Assembly: GCA_043228905.1 (NCBI GenBank)
Contig: JBHGNT010000016.1
Span: 19,096,001 to 19,160,000, forward strand
Direction of reading: 5' to 3'
Length of the DNA: 64,000 bases
From: Azolla caroliniana
Taxonomy: Eukaryota > Polypodiophyta
The position numbers and the translations under genes were made by a program. Position 1 is the first letter of the stretch. Every line of letters starts with the position of its first letter. The notes beneath the pieces are model-generated. The model was not told the DNA's origin and did no database searches. It was given only the letters and a program-made list of their open reading frames with translations. This document shows, one piece after another, positions 45,620 to 57,345 of the stretch.

Positions 45620-46900
45620 TTCAAATACCTCAGGAATTATGAACCGGTAAGAAGCCAAATTACGACAAGCTGAGGATTTTCGGATGTGAGGCGTACGCCC
45701 TCATATCGAAAGGTGACCACCGCAAATTAGAACCGAGGTCCAAGAAGTGTATTTTCCTTAGCTATGGACCAAACGGCAAGATCAAATACTGACTCTGGGA
45801 CCCCGTGCACAAACATATCGTCCGAAGTTCGGACGTAGTGTTGAATGAGTCGGTTGTGCATAAGACGGTCGAAAAGCCTATTGAAATCCAAAAGGTAATC
45901 TTTTCCGATGTGCCGACTATGCACGAAGGCCCAACCCATAACATGAGGTCGACTTCACAGGTAGCCAAAACCTCTAGCACCGACTCAACACAACTGAACG
46001 ACCCGGCTTTGGACCATTCGACTCTGACACCCGATGCGACTAGTCCGGTCATACCTTGAAGATCCAAGAGAGTATCACAACCCTCAGAGAGGTGCTCTCC
46101 TGGAAACTTCTCCACGGACGCTGGTGAGCCCACTTCATATGAAGAAGCATCAACATCAGCTGATTTAGCCACATGGCATTTGGCGATGGAGTCCAAAATG
46201 AACTCCATTCGGGCAAACAAGACTTGGGACTTGGTCGAACTATCGAAAAATCGACGTGCTCTTCCGTGCAAGTGGGTCTATAGATTAAAAGAGACATTCG
46301 ATTCGACCACCCCAAAATTCAAGGCTAGATTGGTAGCAAAGGGTTTTGGACAGGAATATGGCATCGATTCTGACGAGAACTTTTCACCAATGGTGAAGAT
46401 GGCAACCCTTCAATTCATGCTCGACGTCATGGCAACTGAAGATTTGGAGCTCATTCAGTTAGATGTAAAAACGATATTCCTCCATTGTGACTTAGAGGAG
46501 GAAATTTATATGGAGCAGTCGAAAGGCTTTGTGGCATCCAGCCAGGAACATCTAGTCTGCTAACTTAGGAAGAGTCTATATGGCCTAAAGCAGGCATCAA
46601 GACAGTGGTATAAGAAGTTCGACGACTTTATCCAATCAGTTGGCTTCTCTAAGAGTGATGAGGACCATTGTCTCTTCATGAAAACAACTCGAGATGGGTC
46701 ACCCATCGTCCTCATCATCTACATGGATGACATGCTACTCTCTGGTCGGCATGCCGGAGAGCTCGCTGAACTCGTTCGGTAACTGCGGTTGAAGTTTTCC
46801 ATGAAGGACCTCGGTTCGGCAAGACACATTCTTGGAATGAAGATAAGTCGGAATCGAAATAGAAGATAGTTGTTCCTGTCTCCATCCAACTACATTTGAC
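45620..46900 (+). pseudogene. Copia pol fragment (integrase tail, linker, RT)
   Basis: It opens in the integrase C-terminus (KLRIFGCEAYALISKGDHRK), crosses a polar linker and enters RT: NKTWDLVELSKNRRALPCKW, ARLVAKGFGQEYGIDSDENF, then LRKSLYGLKQASRQWYKKF and the catalytic IIYMDDMLLSG, all key residues present. Stops lie at 45790, 46059, 46563, 46782 and later. It fades after FLSPSNYI*RVLE near 46910, before RNase H. It is a different Copia subfamily from its neighbours. Confidence 0.85.
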
Positions 46901-46909
46901 GTGTCTTAG

Positions 46910-48130
46910 AATGCTCCAAAACACGTTCGTGTTCACAAGTGGAAGGATCACGTATTTCACTTGTAGATTCCTTTTGTAAATATCCAAATATACCCTCTCT
47001 ACAAAAATTGGATGCACTAGTATCACATGTTCCACAACTTGACTAGAATTTGCAAAATTAATAAAACATGATAGGTCTTCGAGTGGAGAACATGTGAAAT
47101 TCAGCTAAGTTTGGAATTGTTGATATGTTAATGCGATTATAATAAAGTAAAAAAATGGCTCAATATCACACTTTTGTGTGACATGGCAAACACTCAGATG
47201 AAGACTTATATTTGTTTGGTAAGTTAGCCAAAAAATACGAGGTGTAATTGTATCCATGTTAATAAAATGAGTTATAATTTATAGTTTGACCCATACTCGT
47301 ATGTATATAATTGTTCGCAATGAGATTATAGTGAACCTTAGGATAATGTGATTGAAATAACAAACTTATTAAGGCTTTCAATACTTGTGTTTAAAGTTGA
47401 TGCAATCTAATCCTTAGGTGATTCTTATGGGATCGAACTCCGAAGGATAACGCTAGTTAAACTACAAGCGTATGAAACATGTGGATATTGATAAGAGGTG
47501 TACTCCAAGGTTGTGCAACTAATGGGACAGTGTGGCATTGACCATTATCAACACACTACCCAATGTAAGCAGCAATGGAAGACAAACAAACATAATAGTT
47601 TGATAATTATGAACACACTACACATTCTAATCAGCAATAGAAGATAAAGAACCATAATATATAGACAATTATATATTAGACACAATTTGACAGTCTTCAA
47701 CAATCGATCTCAATTAACACATGGAAAGTCGTGATGATCATTCAATGGGGATAATATGTTTAGGTAAAGTTTGACCTAGAAGATTGTCACTATCAATGAG
47801 TCATGTATCTTGATGTTAGAAATCAGCCTTAAGGTTAACTCATTCATGTTTCTCTATATTAGAGACAACAAGAAATGCACGAAATTAGGCTTAAGGTTAA
47901 GTAAATCATTTTCTCCACATTAGAGTCAACAACATATGCGTAAAATCAGGCTTAAGGTTAAGTAAAGTTCCCTTACACAATAATTGAATAACATTCATAT
48001 ATATTTTAATTTTCCGAAGTCATAAGTCAACAAACCAAGTATATAGGAATATAATTGAAACATATAGAAGAATGTAAACAATGGAGTACACCAATGGAAG
48101 GACTTAAAATTTGTATTAGAACTTGGAATT
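46910..48130. other. AT-rich filler with short tandem duplications
   Basis: No coding signal is visible. Two ~60-bp imperfect direct repeats around AACACACTAC..CAGCAATGGAAGA lie near 47548 and 47611. A three-copy ~65-bp array lies at 47819-47985. Some of this may be the decayed LTR of the minus-strand Copia fragment to the right, but I cannot show that. Confidence 0.4.
47819..47985. repeat. three imperfect ~65-bp tandem copies
   Basis: Units share AATCAGCCTTAAGGTTAA / AATTAGGCTTAAGGTTAAG / AATCAGGCTTAAGGTTAAG, each (except the truncated last) followed by a CTCTATATTAGAG-like or CTCCACATTAGAG stretch. The copies are diverged, so the array is older than the 244-bp array at 40600. Confidence 0.7.
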
Positions 48131-48139
48131 CATAAGTCT

Positions 48140-48605
48140 ACACTTCATCAACAAAACATTCTATTACATAGTAATTAAGTGGCTTTGTCAGGCAATCGGT
48201 GATGTTTACCTAGGTGTCGATCTTCCTGACTTTGAGCCTCTTCTTAGTTATAAGCTCCCAGATGTGATGATACCGTACCTCAATGTGGTTCGTCTTTGCA
48301 TGATAGACGGGATTATTAATGAGGTGAATTGCGCTCTGTGAGTCACAATAGATGGTTAGCGCTAGTCGGTTGATTCGGCTTGTAGATGAGAAGATGGCAA
48401 ACACCTTCGATGCTACTATGTACTCGGCCTCTGTGGTTGACAGGTCCGTGCACTCTTGAAGCTTCGACCTCCATGATATCACACTGCCACCATAGGTGAA
48501 AATATAGCCTGATGTTGACTTCCTATTGTCCGTATTTCCGGCATAGTCAGAGTCAGTGTAGCCTTCGACTTCGGTTGAGGTTGTCAAACCGAAAGTCAGT
48601 TGTGT
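48140..48605 (-). pseudogene. Copia RNase H fragment
   Basis: The minus-strand frame reads VEGYTDSDYAGNTDNRKSTS, YGGSVISW, LSTTEAEY, YCDSQSAIHLINNPVYH and HIEVRYHHI, the full Copia RNase H signature, then a tail resembling NITDCLTKPLN near 48190-48160. Upstream pol is missing: the fragment stops at ~48605, abutting the plus-strand LTR at 48613. This suggests the LTR element inserted into, or was ligated beside, this older element. Confidence 0.85.
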
Positions 48606-48612
48606 ATCTTCG

Positions 48613-49196
48613 TGTTGGGAAATATGTCCCTTAGGATAGGAAGAGAAGGACCATGTTGGTGAGTATCTCAGCCAAGGCCGAAACCGAAACCGAAACCGTA
48701 ATCGGAAACCGAAATTGAAATCGTAATCGAAAACTGAAATCGTTTCGGAAGACTATAATTGTAAATAGTCTAAAAAGCCCTTGTGGGTTATACTTGTAAA
48801 TAGCCAAAAAATTGCTTTTGTTTATAAGCAACTAGGGCAAACTTTAGTAAGCTGATGTAGTTGATCATTTATTGAAAAGATAGAACGAGGTAGTTGCCTC
48901 TGTAACCGTGGGCTAGAGAGTGAGAGTGTAACTCTGTAGCTGTCTGTCAGACGAAGGAGAACTCGAGGTCGTTGCCTCTGAGTTCCGTATTTGTACTTCC
49001 TCTCTAATATAGTGATATGTTTTCTTGGGGTTTGTGGACCCCCTGTGGTTTTTCCCATTTTGGGTTTTCCACGTAAAACATTGGTGTCTCTGTGTCTGCA
49101 CATTTTTTATGTCTATGTACTACGTCTTGATTTCTGCACACGAACACGAACACAAACATGAACGTGTAATCGGTTGTGGTCAGTCGATTTCTAACA
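48613..49196 (+). repeat. 5' LTR of Copia-C
   Basis: It starts TGTTGGGAAATATG and ends ATTTCTAACA just before the primer-site variant TGGTATTAGAGC (49200-49211). It contains an unusual CGAAACCGAAACCG-type A/C-rich minisatellite (about 48676-48745) and GGTTTTTCCCATTTTGGGTT near the 3' end. No matching 3' LTR was found near 52560, so the element is truncated or its LTR has been replaced. Confidence 0.8.
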
Positions 49197-49212
49197 AAGT
49201 GGTATTAGAGCG

Positions 49213-52200
49213 ATGGAAGACTCGTTCGGCGGCATGTTTAAGCTAACCGAATCCAACTAATCAATGTGGAAGTCGAAGATGAGAGACATGCTCATGTGCA
49301 AAGACGTATGGCTGCCAGTGCAGTTCGGAGATAAAAGACCAGACAAGATCGATGCAATGACATGGGAAGTGTTGCATCTGAAGGAGACCGCATATATAAG
49401 GTGTTTTATAGACATGAGTCTATACAACAACTTCGGCGAAGAAATAGAAGCAGACGTGCTATGGAAGAAGATTAGCGTCATGTTTGAAAACAAGAACGCA
49501 GTGAACCGAGTCTCAGTATTTCGAAAAATCGTGAGGCTCTGGTATCAAGATGGCTCTAGTATGGTGGAGCACATCAATGCCTTCCAAGGATTGATGAAAC
49601 AAACCACCTCTAGCCGATGAGGTATTAGCATTATTGTTGTTGGGATTCCTTTCGGACAGTTGGGAGACGCTCGTTGTCACGTTGGGCAACTCCGAACCGG
49701 AAGTGAAGCATCTATCCCTAGAGCAGGTGAAGTCGAGCTTGTTGAATGAAGAGGCTCGCCAGAAGGATCGTGAGTCCAATACCGACGAGAAGGCCTTAAT
49801 CACGGAAGGTGACACGATTTGGGGAACAGGTCGAAATTGAAGTTCCTAGAACCGAGATAAGTCGGGGACCAGGTCGAAGTCGAGGGGGAGACCCACGTGC
49901 TTCTATTGTGGGAAGTTAGGGCACTTCCAGAAAACCTGCCAACACTTTCGAAAGGAGAAAGGGGGAGCTGATGGTGTAGAGGCGAAGAAAATCCGAGACA
50001 GAAAGAACACCTCAGCAATTGCTACGAGTGAGGAGGAGTTGTTGCTCATCAATGAGCAAGACGAAGTGAATCTCATCGGCGAAGAATTGACATGGGTGTT
50101 TGATTTGGGTGCGTCATTCCACCTTACCCCTGACCGAAAGTGCTTCTCATCATACAGAGCCGAAGATCTCGGATCCGTAAAGATGGGAAATGAAGGAGCA
50201 TGCCGAATCGTTGGCATTGGAGATGTGTGTTTGGAAACCTCAACCGGGTGTAGACTCGTGTTGAGAGATGTACAACACGTTCTAGAGGTTTGATTGAACC
50301 TAATATCAGCCGATCGACTAGATGATGAAGGCTACACGGGTAGCATCCGAAATGGTGTCATGAAGTTCTGCCGAGGAAGCCCGATCATGGCTCGAGCCCG
50401 GAAAAACCAACACACTATACATAATGAATGCTCAAATATGTCGAGGGGAAGCAAATGTGGCAGCTCGCACGGTTGGTGAACTGTGGCACAAGAGGTTGTG
50501 CCATATGAGCCAGAAGGGGATGCGAAAGCTTGCCGATGATAACCTCGTTCCTGAGGTGAAGAACGTGCAACTTGAGAAGTGCACAGATTGCTTGGCCGGT
50601 AAGCAGAACCGAACATCCTTCCAAACGAGGCCCCCGATGAGGAAGAAAATGCCGTTGGAATTCGTGCATATGGATGTATGCTATGTGGACACGAAGTCGC
50701 ATGGTGGTTTGTAGTATTTTGTGACATTCATTGATGACTGTAGCCAGAAGTTGTGGGCTTCCGTCTTGAAGACGAAGGATCAAGTGTTATCCGTCTTCAA
50801 AGAGTTCCAAGCGAGGGCCGAGAGAGAAACCGACCGAAAACTAAAGGCAGTCTGAGCGGATAATGCCAGAGAGTATCGTGGACCGTTCGAGGAATACTAC
50901 TGAAATCAAGGAATCCAGCTTGAAGATACCGTGCCAAAGGCTCCAGAGCTTAATGGGCTGGCCGAGAGAATGAACCAGACTGTAATGGAAAGGGTCCGAA
51001 GTATGCTTGCACATGCTAAGTTACCGAAGACGTTCTGGGTTGAGACGCTGATGAGGTAGTGTACGTGATAAACCGATCACCCTTAGTACCCTTGGACGGT
51101 GATATTCCACAAAGGGTGTGGAGTGGCAAAGACACATCGTACCGACATTTGAGGGTGTTCGGCTGTCTTGCTTATGTGCATGTGGCAAAGGACTAGAGGG
51201 GGAAGTTGGACCTGAAATCTCGGCCATGCATATTTCTCGGCTACGACAATGATGAATTTGGCTATCGACTATAGGACTTAGCCAAGAAGAAAGTGATTAG
51301 GAGCCGCGACATTGTCTTCATGGAGGAAAAGACAATAGTTGACTGGGAGATTGAGAATAAGTCTCCAAATACCGAATCGAGTAGAAGCTGATTTGATCGA
51401 AATCAAATCCGAGCTAGTCGGCCGAGTTAATACTCAGCAAAATCGAGAACCGATCGAAGAACGAGGGGAATTGGTCAAACAAGGAACCAAATTCGACTCG
51501 TCCGAAGAAGTCGAAGAAGAACTGACTGTACCAAAAATTTGAATCCTTCATGACCGACGACAGATACCACAAAACGCAAGCTGGTCACTGCGTATTTGTG
51601 AAGAAATTCGATGGAGGAGATTTCCTCATCCTTCTGTTGTACATGGACAACATGTGAAGATCTGAGTGCTGAAAAAGTCTTTGAGCACATCGTTCTCAAT
51701 GAAGGATATGGGTTTGGCAAAGCAAATCCTGGGGATGCACATTGTTCGGGATCGAACAAAGAAACTATTGTGGCTGTCACAAGAAAAATACGTGACAAAG
51801 GTGCTCTAGAGATTCAACATGGAAAGCGCGAAACCGGTCGGCTCGACACTGCCGACGAATTGCAAGCTAAAGAAAGAACAATGTCCGAAATCGAAAACCA
51901 AGAAGGCCGAGATGTCAAATGTTCCTTATGCCTCGGTAGTCGGAAGCCTGATGTACGCGATGGTATGTACCAGGCCGGACATAGGATACGCAGTTGGTGT
52001 GGTTAGCCGATACATGAACAACCCCGGAAGAGAGCATTGGGCTGTCGTGAAGTGGATACTTCAGTACCTAAAATGGACCTCGAACGTGTGTCTTCGTTTC
52101 AGTTCAGGTAACCCCACACTGGAAGGTTATACTGACTCAGACATGTTGGCTGATGTGGATACCAACCGAACCACGTCCGGGTACGTAATGACTTATGCAG

Positions 52201-52530
52201 GGGAAGCCGTTTCGTGGTAGTCGAGGCTGTAGAAGGCCATGGCGCTGTCAACCACGGAAGCCGAATATATGGCCGCAACGGAAGTCGGCAAGGAAATCAT
52301 ATAGATGGAGTTTATCGGTGAACTGGGAATTCGGCAGGAGGAATTCGAACTCCAGTGCGATACCCAGAGTGCCATCCACCTTGTGAAAAATGCTGCCTAC
52401 CACTCGAGGACCAAACACATCTAGAGAAGATATCATTGGCTTTGAGAATGAGTAGAAGAAAAGGAGTTTGCTGTAGTGAAGATCCACACGGTTGAAAATG
52501 GATCAGATATGTTGACAAATGTGTTGTTAG
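49213..52530 (+). pseudogene. Copia-C gag-pol, with RT core deleted
   Basis: ATG 49213 opens MEDSFGGMFKL. A TAA (49258-49260) and a frame jump near 49612 break gag. The knuckle is CFYCGKLGHFQKTC, and the protease has VFDLGASFHLTP (Ser of DSG replaced by Leu). Pre-integrase (GELWHKRLCHMSQKGMRKL) and integrase (DCSQKLWASVLKTKDQVLSV; LNGLAERMNQTVMERV) follow with several stops. Most of RT is missing: linker sequence near 51530 joins directly to KFESFMTDDRYH, so the fingers and first palm motifs are lost. The remaining YMDN box lacks the second Asp. RNase H is recognisable (RPDIGYAVGVVSRYM, TEAEYMAATE). It is not functional. Confidence 0.88.
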
Positions 52531-52619
52531 CCTAAAAGCTAAACACGTTGTCGTGAAGAAAACCGGCCTTAAGAAGAATTGATGAATAAGACGCATGAAC
52601 CAACCCTTACGCGCGGGCA

Positions 52620-53300
52620 CAAGATTGATAAGATGTACATAATTAGGAATAGGCCGGCTGATGTAAATATACTAGGTAGTAAAAATTTATTAGCTAGGAA
52701 ATCAATGCGTATCTCTGTCTGAAGGGACAAAGAATAAAGATGATGTATTCAGGTTGTGACGGCCCTCCCCGACGGCCTATAAAAGAAAGGGGAAAATGAC
52801 TAAAACATCTATCGCGTTTTGGGAGGACGAAGTGCTGTCAGACTGGGAATCGAGCACTCTTCTCATTTTTTTTCGTGGAGCTCTGCAGGTTTTGGTCGGT
52901 TGCCTCTACTCGAGGGAGAAGCCCGTCTGCTTCGGTAGAGGCTCCATTGTGTGCTATGTGTGTGAGTGTTTGCGCATGGTCGCTCACCGGCTTGCCAGTT
53001 GTAATCTCGAAGAGCATTGTATTTGCCTAGTTGTCTTAATTGATTCCTTGTTTGTGAGTCCTCTGCGTATTTGTGTGTGTGTCTCGGCCCATTGTTGGCA
53101 CGAAATCAGACGAGAGTGTGTTACTCTTCATTCTTCGTACGCTACCGCGGTAGTCGTCGAGCTAGCAAGCACGAGTTGAGGATCGTTCACTTGGTGAGCA
53201 CTGCGTACCTACTTGCCGGTGTCACGAAAATAGGACGAGGATACGTGAACTTGAGGCAAGACCCCGGGGCCTCCGACCAGAGGATATCACATTCATGCGT
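52620..53300 (+). other. candidate solo LTR or promoter-bearing repeat
   Basis: Between two Copia bodies lies non-coding sequence with a good TATA box (GCCTATAAAAGAAAGG, ~52780-52795), a GC-richer body and an ending GGATATCACA near 53292. It resembles LTR architecture, but I found no partner copy and no convincing target duplication. It could be the replaced 3' LTR of Copia-C. Confidence 0.35.
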
Positions 53301-53444
53301 TTATACTTTTAACAATTAATAGAAAGGAGAAAATCTAGTAATTTTTCATTAGCAAAGGAAAAGAAATTACAATATGTCCCAAGATTGGGATTGAAAAGTT
53401 TTAGGTTTACTAAGATTAATAAAAAAGAAAATTTAGGGGTTTTG

Positions 53445-53580
53445 AGAGATATGGTTTCCGTAGGGAAAAGTAGGGTTTATGAGTCTTATGGCTTCCGTAG
53501 GGAAAATTAGAATTAGGTCATACGAGAGATAGCTTCCGTAAGGAAATTAGGGTTTTTGAGTGTTATGGCTCCGTAAGATA
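53445..53580. repeat. imperfect ~37-42-bp tandem repeat, about four copies
   Basis: Successive units contain ATGGTTTCCGTAGGGAAAAG, ATGGCTTCCGTAGGGAAAAT, TAGCTTCCGTAAGGAAATTA and ATGGCTCCGTAAG. Divergence between units indicates an old minisatellite. Confidence 0.7.
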
Positions 53581-53694
53581 AGGGAGCCGAGAAGGAAAAA
53601 AAAAAAAAAATGGAGAACGGCCCGAGTGTAGGAAAAAAATGGAATTTATATGGGTTTCTTTGTTGATCCCTCCTTTCATGTTCCTTTCCCTCCC

Positions 53695-53845
53695 CCACTT
53701 TTAGTTGCATGGCCTCCATTTTTAGTTGCTTCCTCTTTACTTTTAGTTGCATGCCCTCCTTTTTTAGTTGCTTCACCTTTACTTTTAATTGCATGGCCTC
53801 TACCTTTAGTTGCATGCCTTCACATCGCCTTTACTTTACTTTACT
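53695..53845. repeat. minisatellite of TTTAGTTGCATGGCC-type units
   Basis: Alternating units of TTTTAGTTGCATGGCCTCC and TTTTAGTTGCTTC occur seven or more times. In one minus-strand frame this reads as repeated MQLKV/KQLK, but nothing suggests real coding. Confidence 0.75.
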
Positions 53846-53940
53846 TTAATTCGCCGCATGATCCTATCATCCATCCATCTCGACCATCGCCGATCCGATC
53901 CGTCCGGTCAACGTTCGGTTTCCGTTCCGTCGCCGTTCGG

Positions 53941-55395
53941 TTGCGGATTGTAGAGCTAGGAATGCAAGTACGATTTAATCAAGGCGGTTGCTTCATCGAA
54001 AAAGAGGGCCGACTCATCGCTTGCGGACGAAGAGAGGGCCAAATGTTCATTCTCGACTCACACGAGATGAAATTGGCCATGTTCGGAAAGGGAATGAAAG
54101 CCGATTCCGACATAGAGTTATGGCACAAGCGGATTGGCCATATAAACCTCCAAAAGCTCAAGGCAATGCAAGCGAAAGGAGTCATCATCGGGCTCCCGAC
54201 ATTCACGGAGAAAGAGATTGAAGGCGTGTGTGCCGCTTGCCAATTCGGCAACCAACATCGGCACCTATTTCCGAAGGAGCGGAACATGAGCAAAGGCGTA
54301 CTCGACGTAATTCATTCCGATGTATGGGGTCTGGCTTAGACGACTACATTCGGCGGATGCGGATACTACATGGCCTTCATCGACGACTTCTCCAGGCACA
54401 CTTGGATCTACCCCATGCTACAAAAGAGCGAAGTGTTCAGACACTTCCAAAAATTTAAGAATGAAGTCGAGAAAGCCACGGGCCGACATGTACGATGTCT
54501 TCGGTCGGATGGAGGCAAGCAGTACTTCTCTAACAAATTTTCGGCGTTTCCACGGAAAGAAGGAATACGGCGAGAGTTTTCGTGTCGACATACGCCACAA
54601 CAAAACGGAGTGGCCGAACGCAAGAATCGGCACATCCTCGAAGTGGCATGGGCTATGCTTAACGAAAAGCACATGCCGAAATCATATTGGGCGAAAGCAG
54701 CTAACACGACCATCTATCTCATGAATTGGTGTACGACATCGGGTGTGAACGAACTTACTCCGCACGAGAAATTCTTCGGAAAGAAGCCCGACCTATCGCA
54801 TGTTCAGATATTCGGCTCCATTGCGTACATGCACATCCCGATGAGAAGCATCAAAAGCTCGACCCGAAGTCGGAGAAATGTATCCTTGTAGGATACTCAC
54901 TGGAGCAAAAGGGGTACAAGTGCTACAACCCCTCAACTCGAAAATCTTGAGTAAGTCGAGACGTCGTTTCCGATGAGTCCGCATCCTGGTACGCACAAAA
55001 GACAACTTCGACCTCGATTCCACTTGACCCGGATTCCGCCGAAATAGAGATAGAAGCCGAAGATCGACTTACGTGCATGTTTGAAGAAAGTCCGATCACG
55101 AGCCGACTGAGCGGACCACAAGAGCCCCCGAGCGATCAAAGCACATCTCGGCCAAGTCCGAAGATGGACAAAGGGAAGACCAAAATGCCGGAGTATGAAG
55201 ACGATCACTTCGCTAACAACGAATTGACTCACTCCTTCGATAGTGAGTTTGAAGGCCTTGAGATCCGGACAAATGGAGCGGAGAACGCCGTAGTATCCGC
55301 AAACGATCCACCCGTTAAAAGAACCCCGTTAGCCGATTCGGCTACAACGATTATATGGCGTACCATTATGATAGTTGGTACATGCGGCCGATCCT
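53941..55395 (+). pseudogene. Copia-D fragment: pre-integrase, integrase, linker
   Basis: It opens with MQVRFNQGGCFIEKEGR, then ELWHKRIGHINLQKLKAMQ and CAACQFGNQHRHLF (zinc finger). The integrase core has VIHSDVWG, MAFIDDFSRHTWIY, SDGGKQYFSNKF and QQNGVAERKNRH, giving an intact D,D,E set. A TAG at 54337-54339 and a frameshift near 54840 interrupt it. It ends at ~55395 beside a minus-strand gag, in the linker that normally precedes RT. It is closely related to the minus-strand copy at 63024-64000. Confidence 0.85.
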
Positions 55396-56196
55396 AGATC
55401 CGTGTCGGCCTTTCCTTGCAAGTTCCTGGCACCGCTTTGACTCCCCTTGCTTGTGGAGGGTCCAGAACTGCTATTAGCACAACCTCTGTGCCTCTGGTCC
55501 TGCTCTTGTCGGCCGCCTCCATTGCGTGCCGACCCACCTCGTCCACCTCGTCCACCACGTCCATGGGGCCGATATGTCTCCGTGTATAGCATCTGACCGT
55601 CCGATTGAGTGGTCCTTGACCCACTCACGTGGTTTTCTTCGACCATCAACATCGATTGTGAAGTCAAAGAAGGTCGGTGGTTTTTCTCGGGTGCAGATCG
55701 CTGTCCGGATTGGCCTGTACCTTTGCGCTAGACCACCGAGGCAGATTTGTACCATCTCGTCTTCGTCCACCATCACGTTGATGGACTCGAGTGCATCGCA
55801 AATCTCCTTTATCTTGGTGGTGTAATCCGTAACCGACATGTCTCTTTGCTGGATGTTGTTCAGCTCTTGCCAGAGCTGCAATTTACGGGCTGTGGTACTC
55901 GCGGCGAAAATCTTCCTCAGATTTCCCTACGTCTCCTTTGGCATCTTTGCATCCTTGATGTAGCCGAGCATTTGATCATGCACACAGGACGCAAGGCAAT
56001 ACAATACTCGGCTCGCTCCCTGCTCCCATATTGGGAAGTCTTTGTGTGACGGCTCTGGTGCGACTTCCTTTGTTCCTTCCATGAAGCTCCAATATCCATG
56101 CCCCAGCAGGTACTTGTGCATTTTATATGACCAGGATGCGTAGTTGCTCCGATCGAGATTCTCTGTTGGAAGTGAACTTGTCATTCCTCTATCCAT
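55396..56196 (-). pseudogene. Copia-G gag
   Basis: ATG 56196 starts MDRGMTSSLPTENLDRSNYA. The protein continues with KMHKYLLGHGYWSFMEG, then TAG 55929-55927, QLWQELNNIQQRDMSVTDY and an Arg/Gly-rich tail (GRGGRGGRGGSARNGGG). It is highly similar to the gag at 57873. A frameshift near 55650 is present, and the sequence ends just before the expected zinc knuckle, at the junction with the oppositely oriented Copia-D. Its LTR and primer site lie immediately upstream (56279-56742). Confidence 0.87.
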
Positions 56197-56278
56197 ATCT
56201 TCTCTATGTCTGTTGTTGCCGGGTTCTAGGGTTCGTCAATGAAAGCAAGCGTCGGCTGCAGAGGTTCTCAACCCTCGC

Positions 56279-56290
56279 GCTCTGATACTA
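56279..56290 (-). other. primer-binding site of Copia-G
   Basis: Minus-strand TAGTATCAGAGC differs from the consensus TGGTATCAGAGC at one base and lies directly after the LTR end at 56291. Confidence 0.8.
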
Positions 56291-56742
56291 TGTGAATGTT
56301 AATGTGCAGAAGCGTCAGACAGAACCGGCTCAGCCGGATAGCAACAAAAAATGAGATGAAGGTTTAATGGAAAAGCTCAAAACACAGAGGAGACAAAGAG
56401 AGCAGAACATAGACTATATTCAAAAAATTAACTCTAAAACTCTGTACATACAACATGCTAAACAACACTATTTATACAAGTCCATAAAGGACTGACAAAA
56501 GTATGGTATACTTCAATGATCACATGAGCTTCTGACACTAACTACGAGACATTAACTACCTAGTGGTCGAGGCTACTACTAGGCTTCTGGTTACTGCTGG
56601 ATCCGGCTAACCGACACCCCAGCTCACCGGCTCACTTGCTCACTGGCTCATGATCCAGCTCATCCTTCTAGATGCCAATTCGGCTCTAGCTTATTCAGCC
56701 GATCCAGATCCGGTTGAGCTCGCTGCTCAACAGCTCTCAACA
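56291..56742 (-). repeat. 5' LTR of Copia-G
   Basis: On the minus strand it begins TGTTGAGAGCTGTTGAG (from 56742) and ends ACATTCACA (at 56291), 452 bp, with TATA-like TTGTATAAATAG near 56478-56467. It cuts the RT of a minus-strand Copia at 56743. A second LTR for this element is not in place. Confidence 0.8.
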
Positions 56743-57345
56743 CATAGATGAAAACTAATGTTTCTCAATTTGCTTATATAGATGGATCCTAAAGTTTCCT
56801 ATCTATGTGGCCGGAATCCAAATTACTTCGATGCCAAGGAAGTAACGGAGCTCCTTCATGTCCGTCATCTCGAATTTTCCGGAGAGGAGGGACTTGACCT
56901 TGTTGATGTCGACTAGAATTTCACCTCCAATGACCATATCATCCACGTATAGGATGATGACAATTAGGCTTCTAAAGTCGTGTCGTACGTAGAGGGAGTT
57001 GTTAGATTTCGACATTCGAAAGCTGATTTGATGAAGATAGTGCGTAATCTTCGAATGCCAAGCACGCGGTGCTTGCTTAAGGCCATAGAGTGGCTTCTTG
57101 AGTCGGCACATGGCTTTCAGATGAATGCGCGTTTCGAAGCCGGGAGGTTGTACCATGTACACCTCCTCTTCTAATTCTCCTTGGAGGAAAGTGTTCTTGA
57201 AGTCCATCTGGTGAAGGTGCCACCCTTTTGCCGTAGCAAGTGCAATCACGGTCCGCACCGTCGTCATCTTTGCCACCGGGGCAAAGGTTTTTTCATAGTC
57301 AACTCCATGTGTTTGTGCGTATCCTTTCGCTACGAGTCGAACTTT
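56743..57345 (-). pseudogene. Copia-E RT (part 2), separated from part 1 by Copia-F
   Basis: The minus-strand frame reads RLVAKGYAQTHGVDYEKTFA, then HLHQMDFKNTFLQGELEEEV, LKKPLYGLKQAPRAW, the catalytic ILYVDDMVIGG and ELRYFLGIEV. It starts at 57345, exactly where Copia-F inserted, and continues on the far side at 63024. It decays before 56743, where the Copia-G LTR starts. The RT core is intact in sequence. Confidence 0.9.

Noticed and set aside
53470-53560. TAGGGTTT occurrences suggestive of telomere repeats
   Set aside because: They are single motifs inside a longer diverged ~40-bp minisatellite, not consecutive TTTAGGG units.
53513-53815. Minus-strand ORF of repeated MQLKV units
   Set aside because: It is a low-complexity translation of a minisatellite, with no start context or family.
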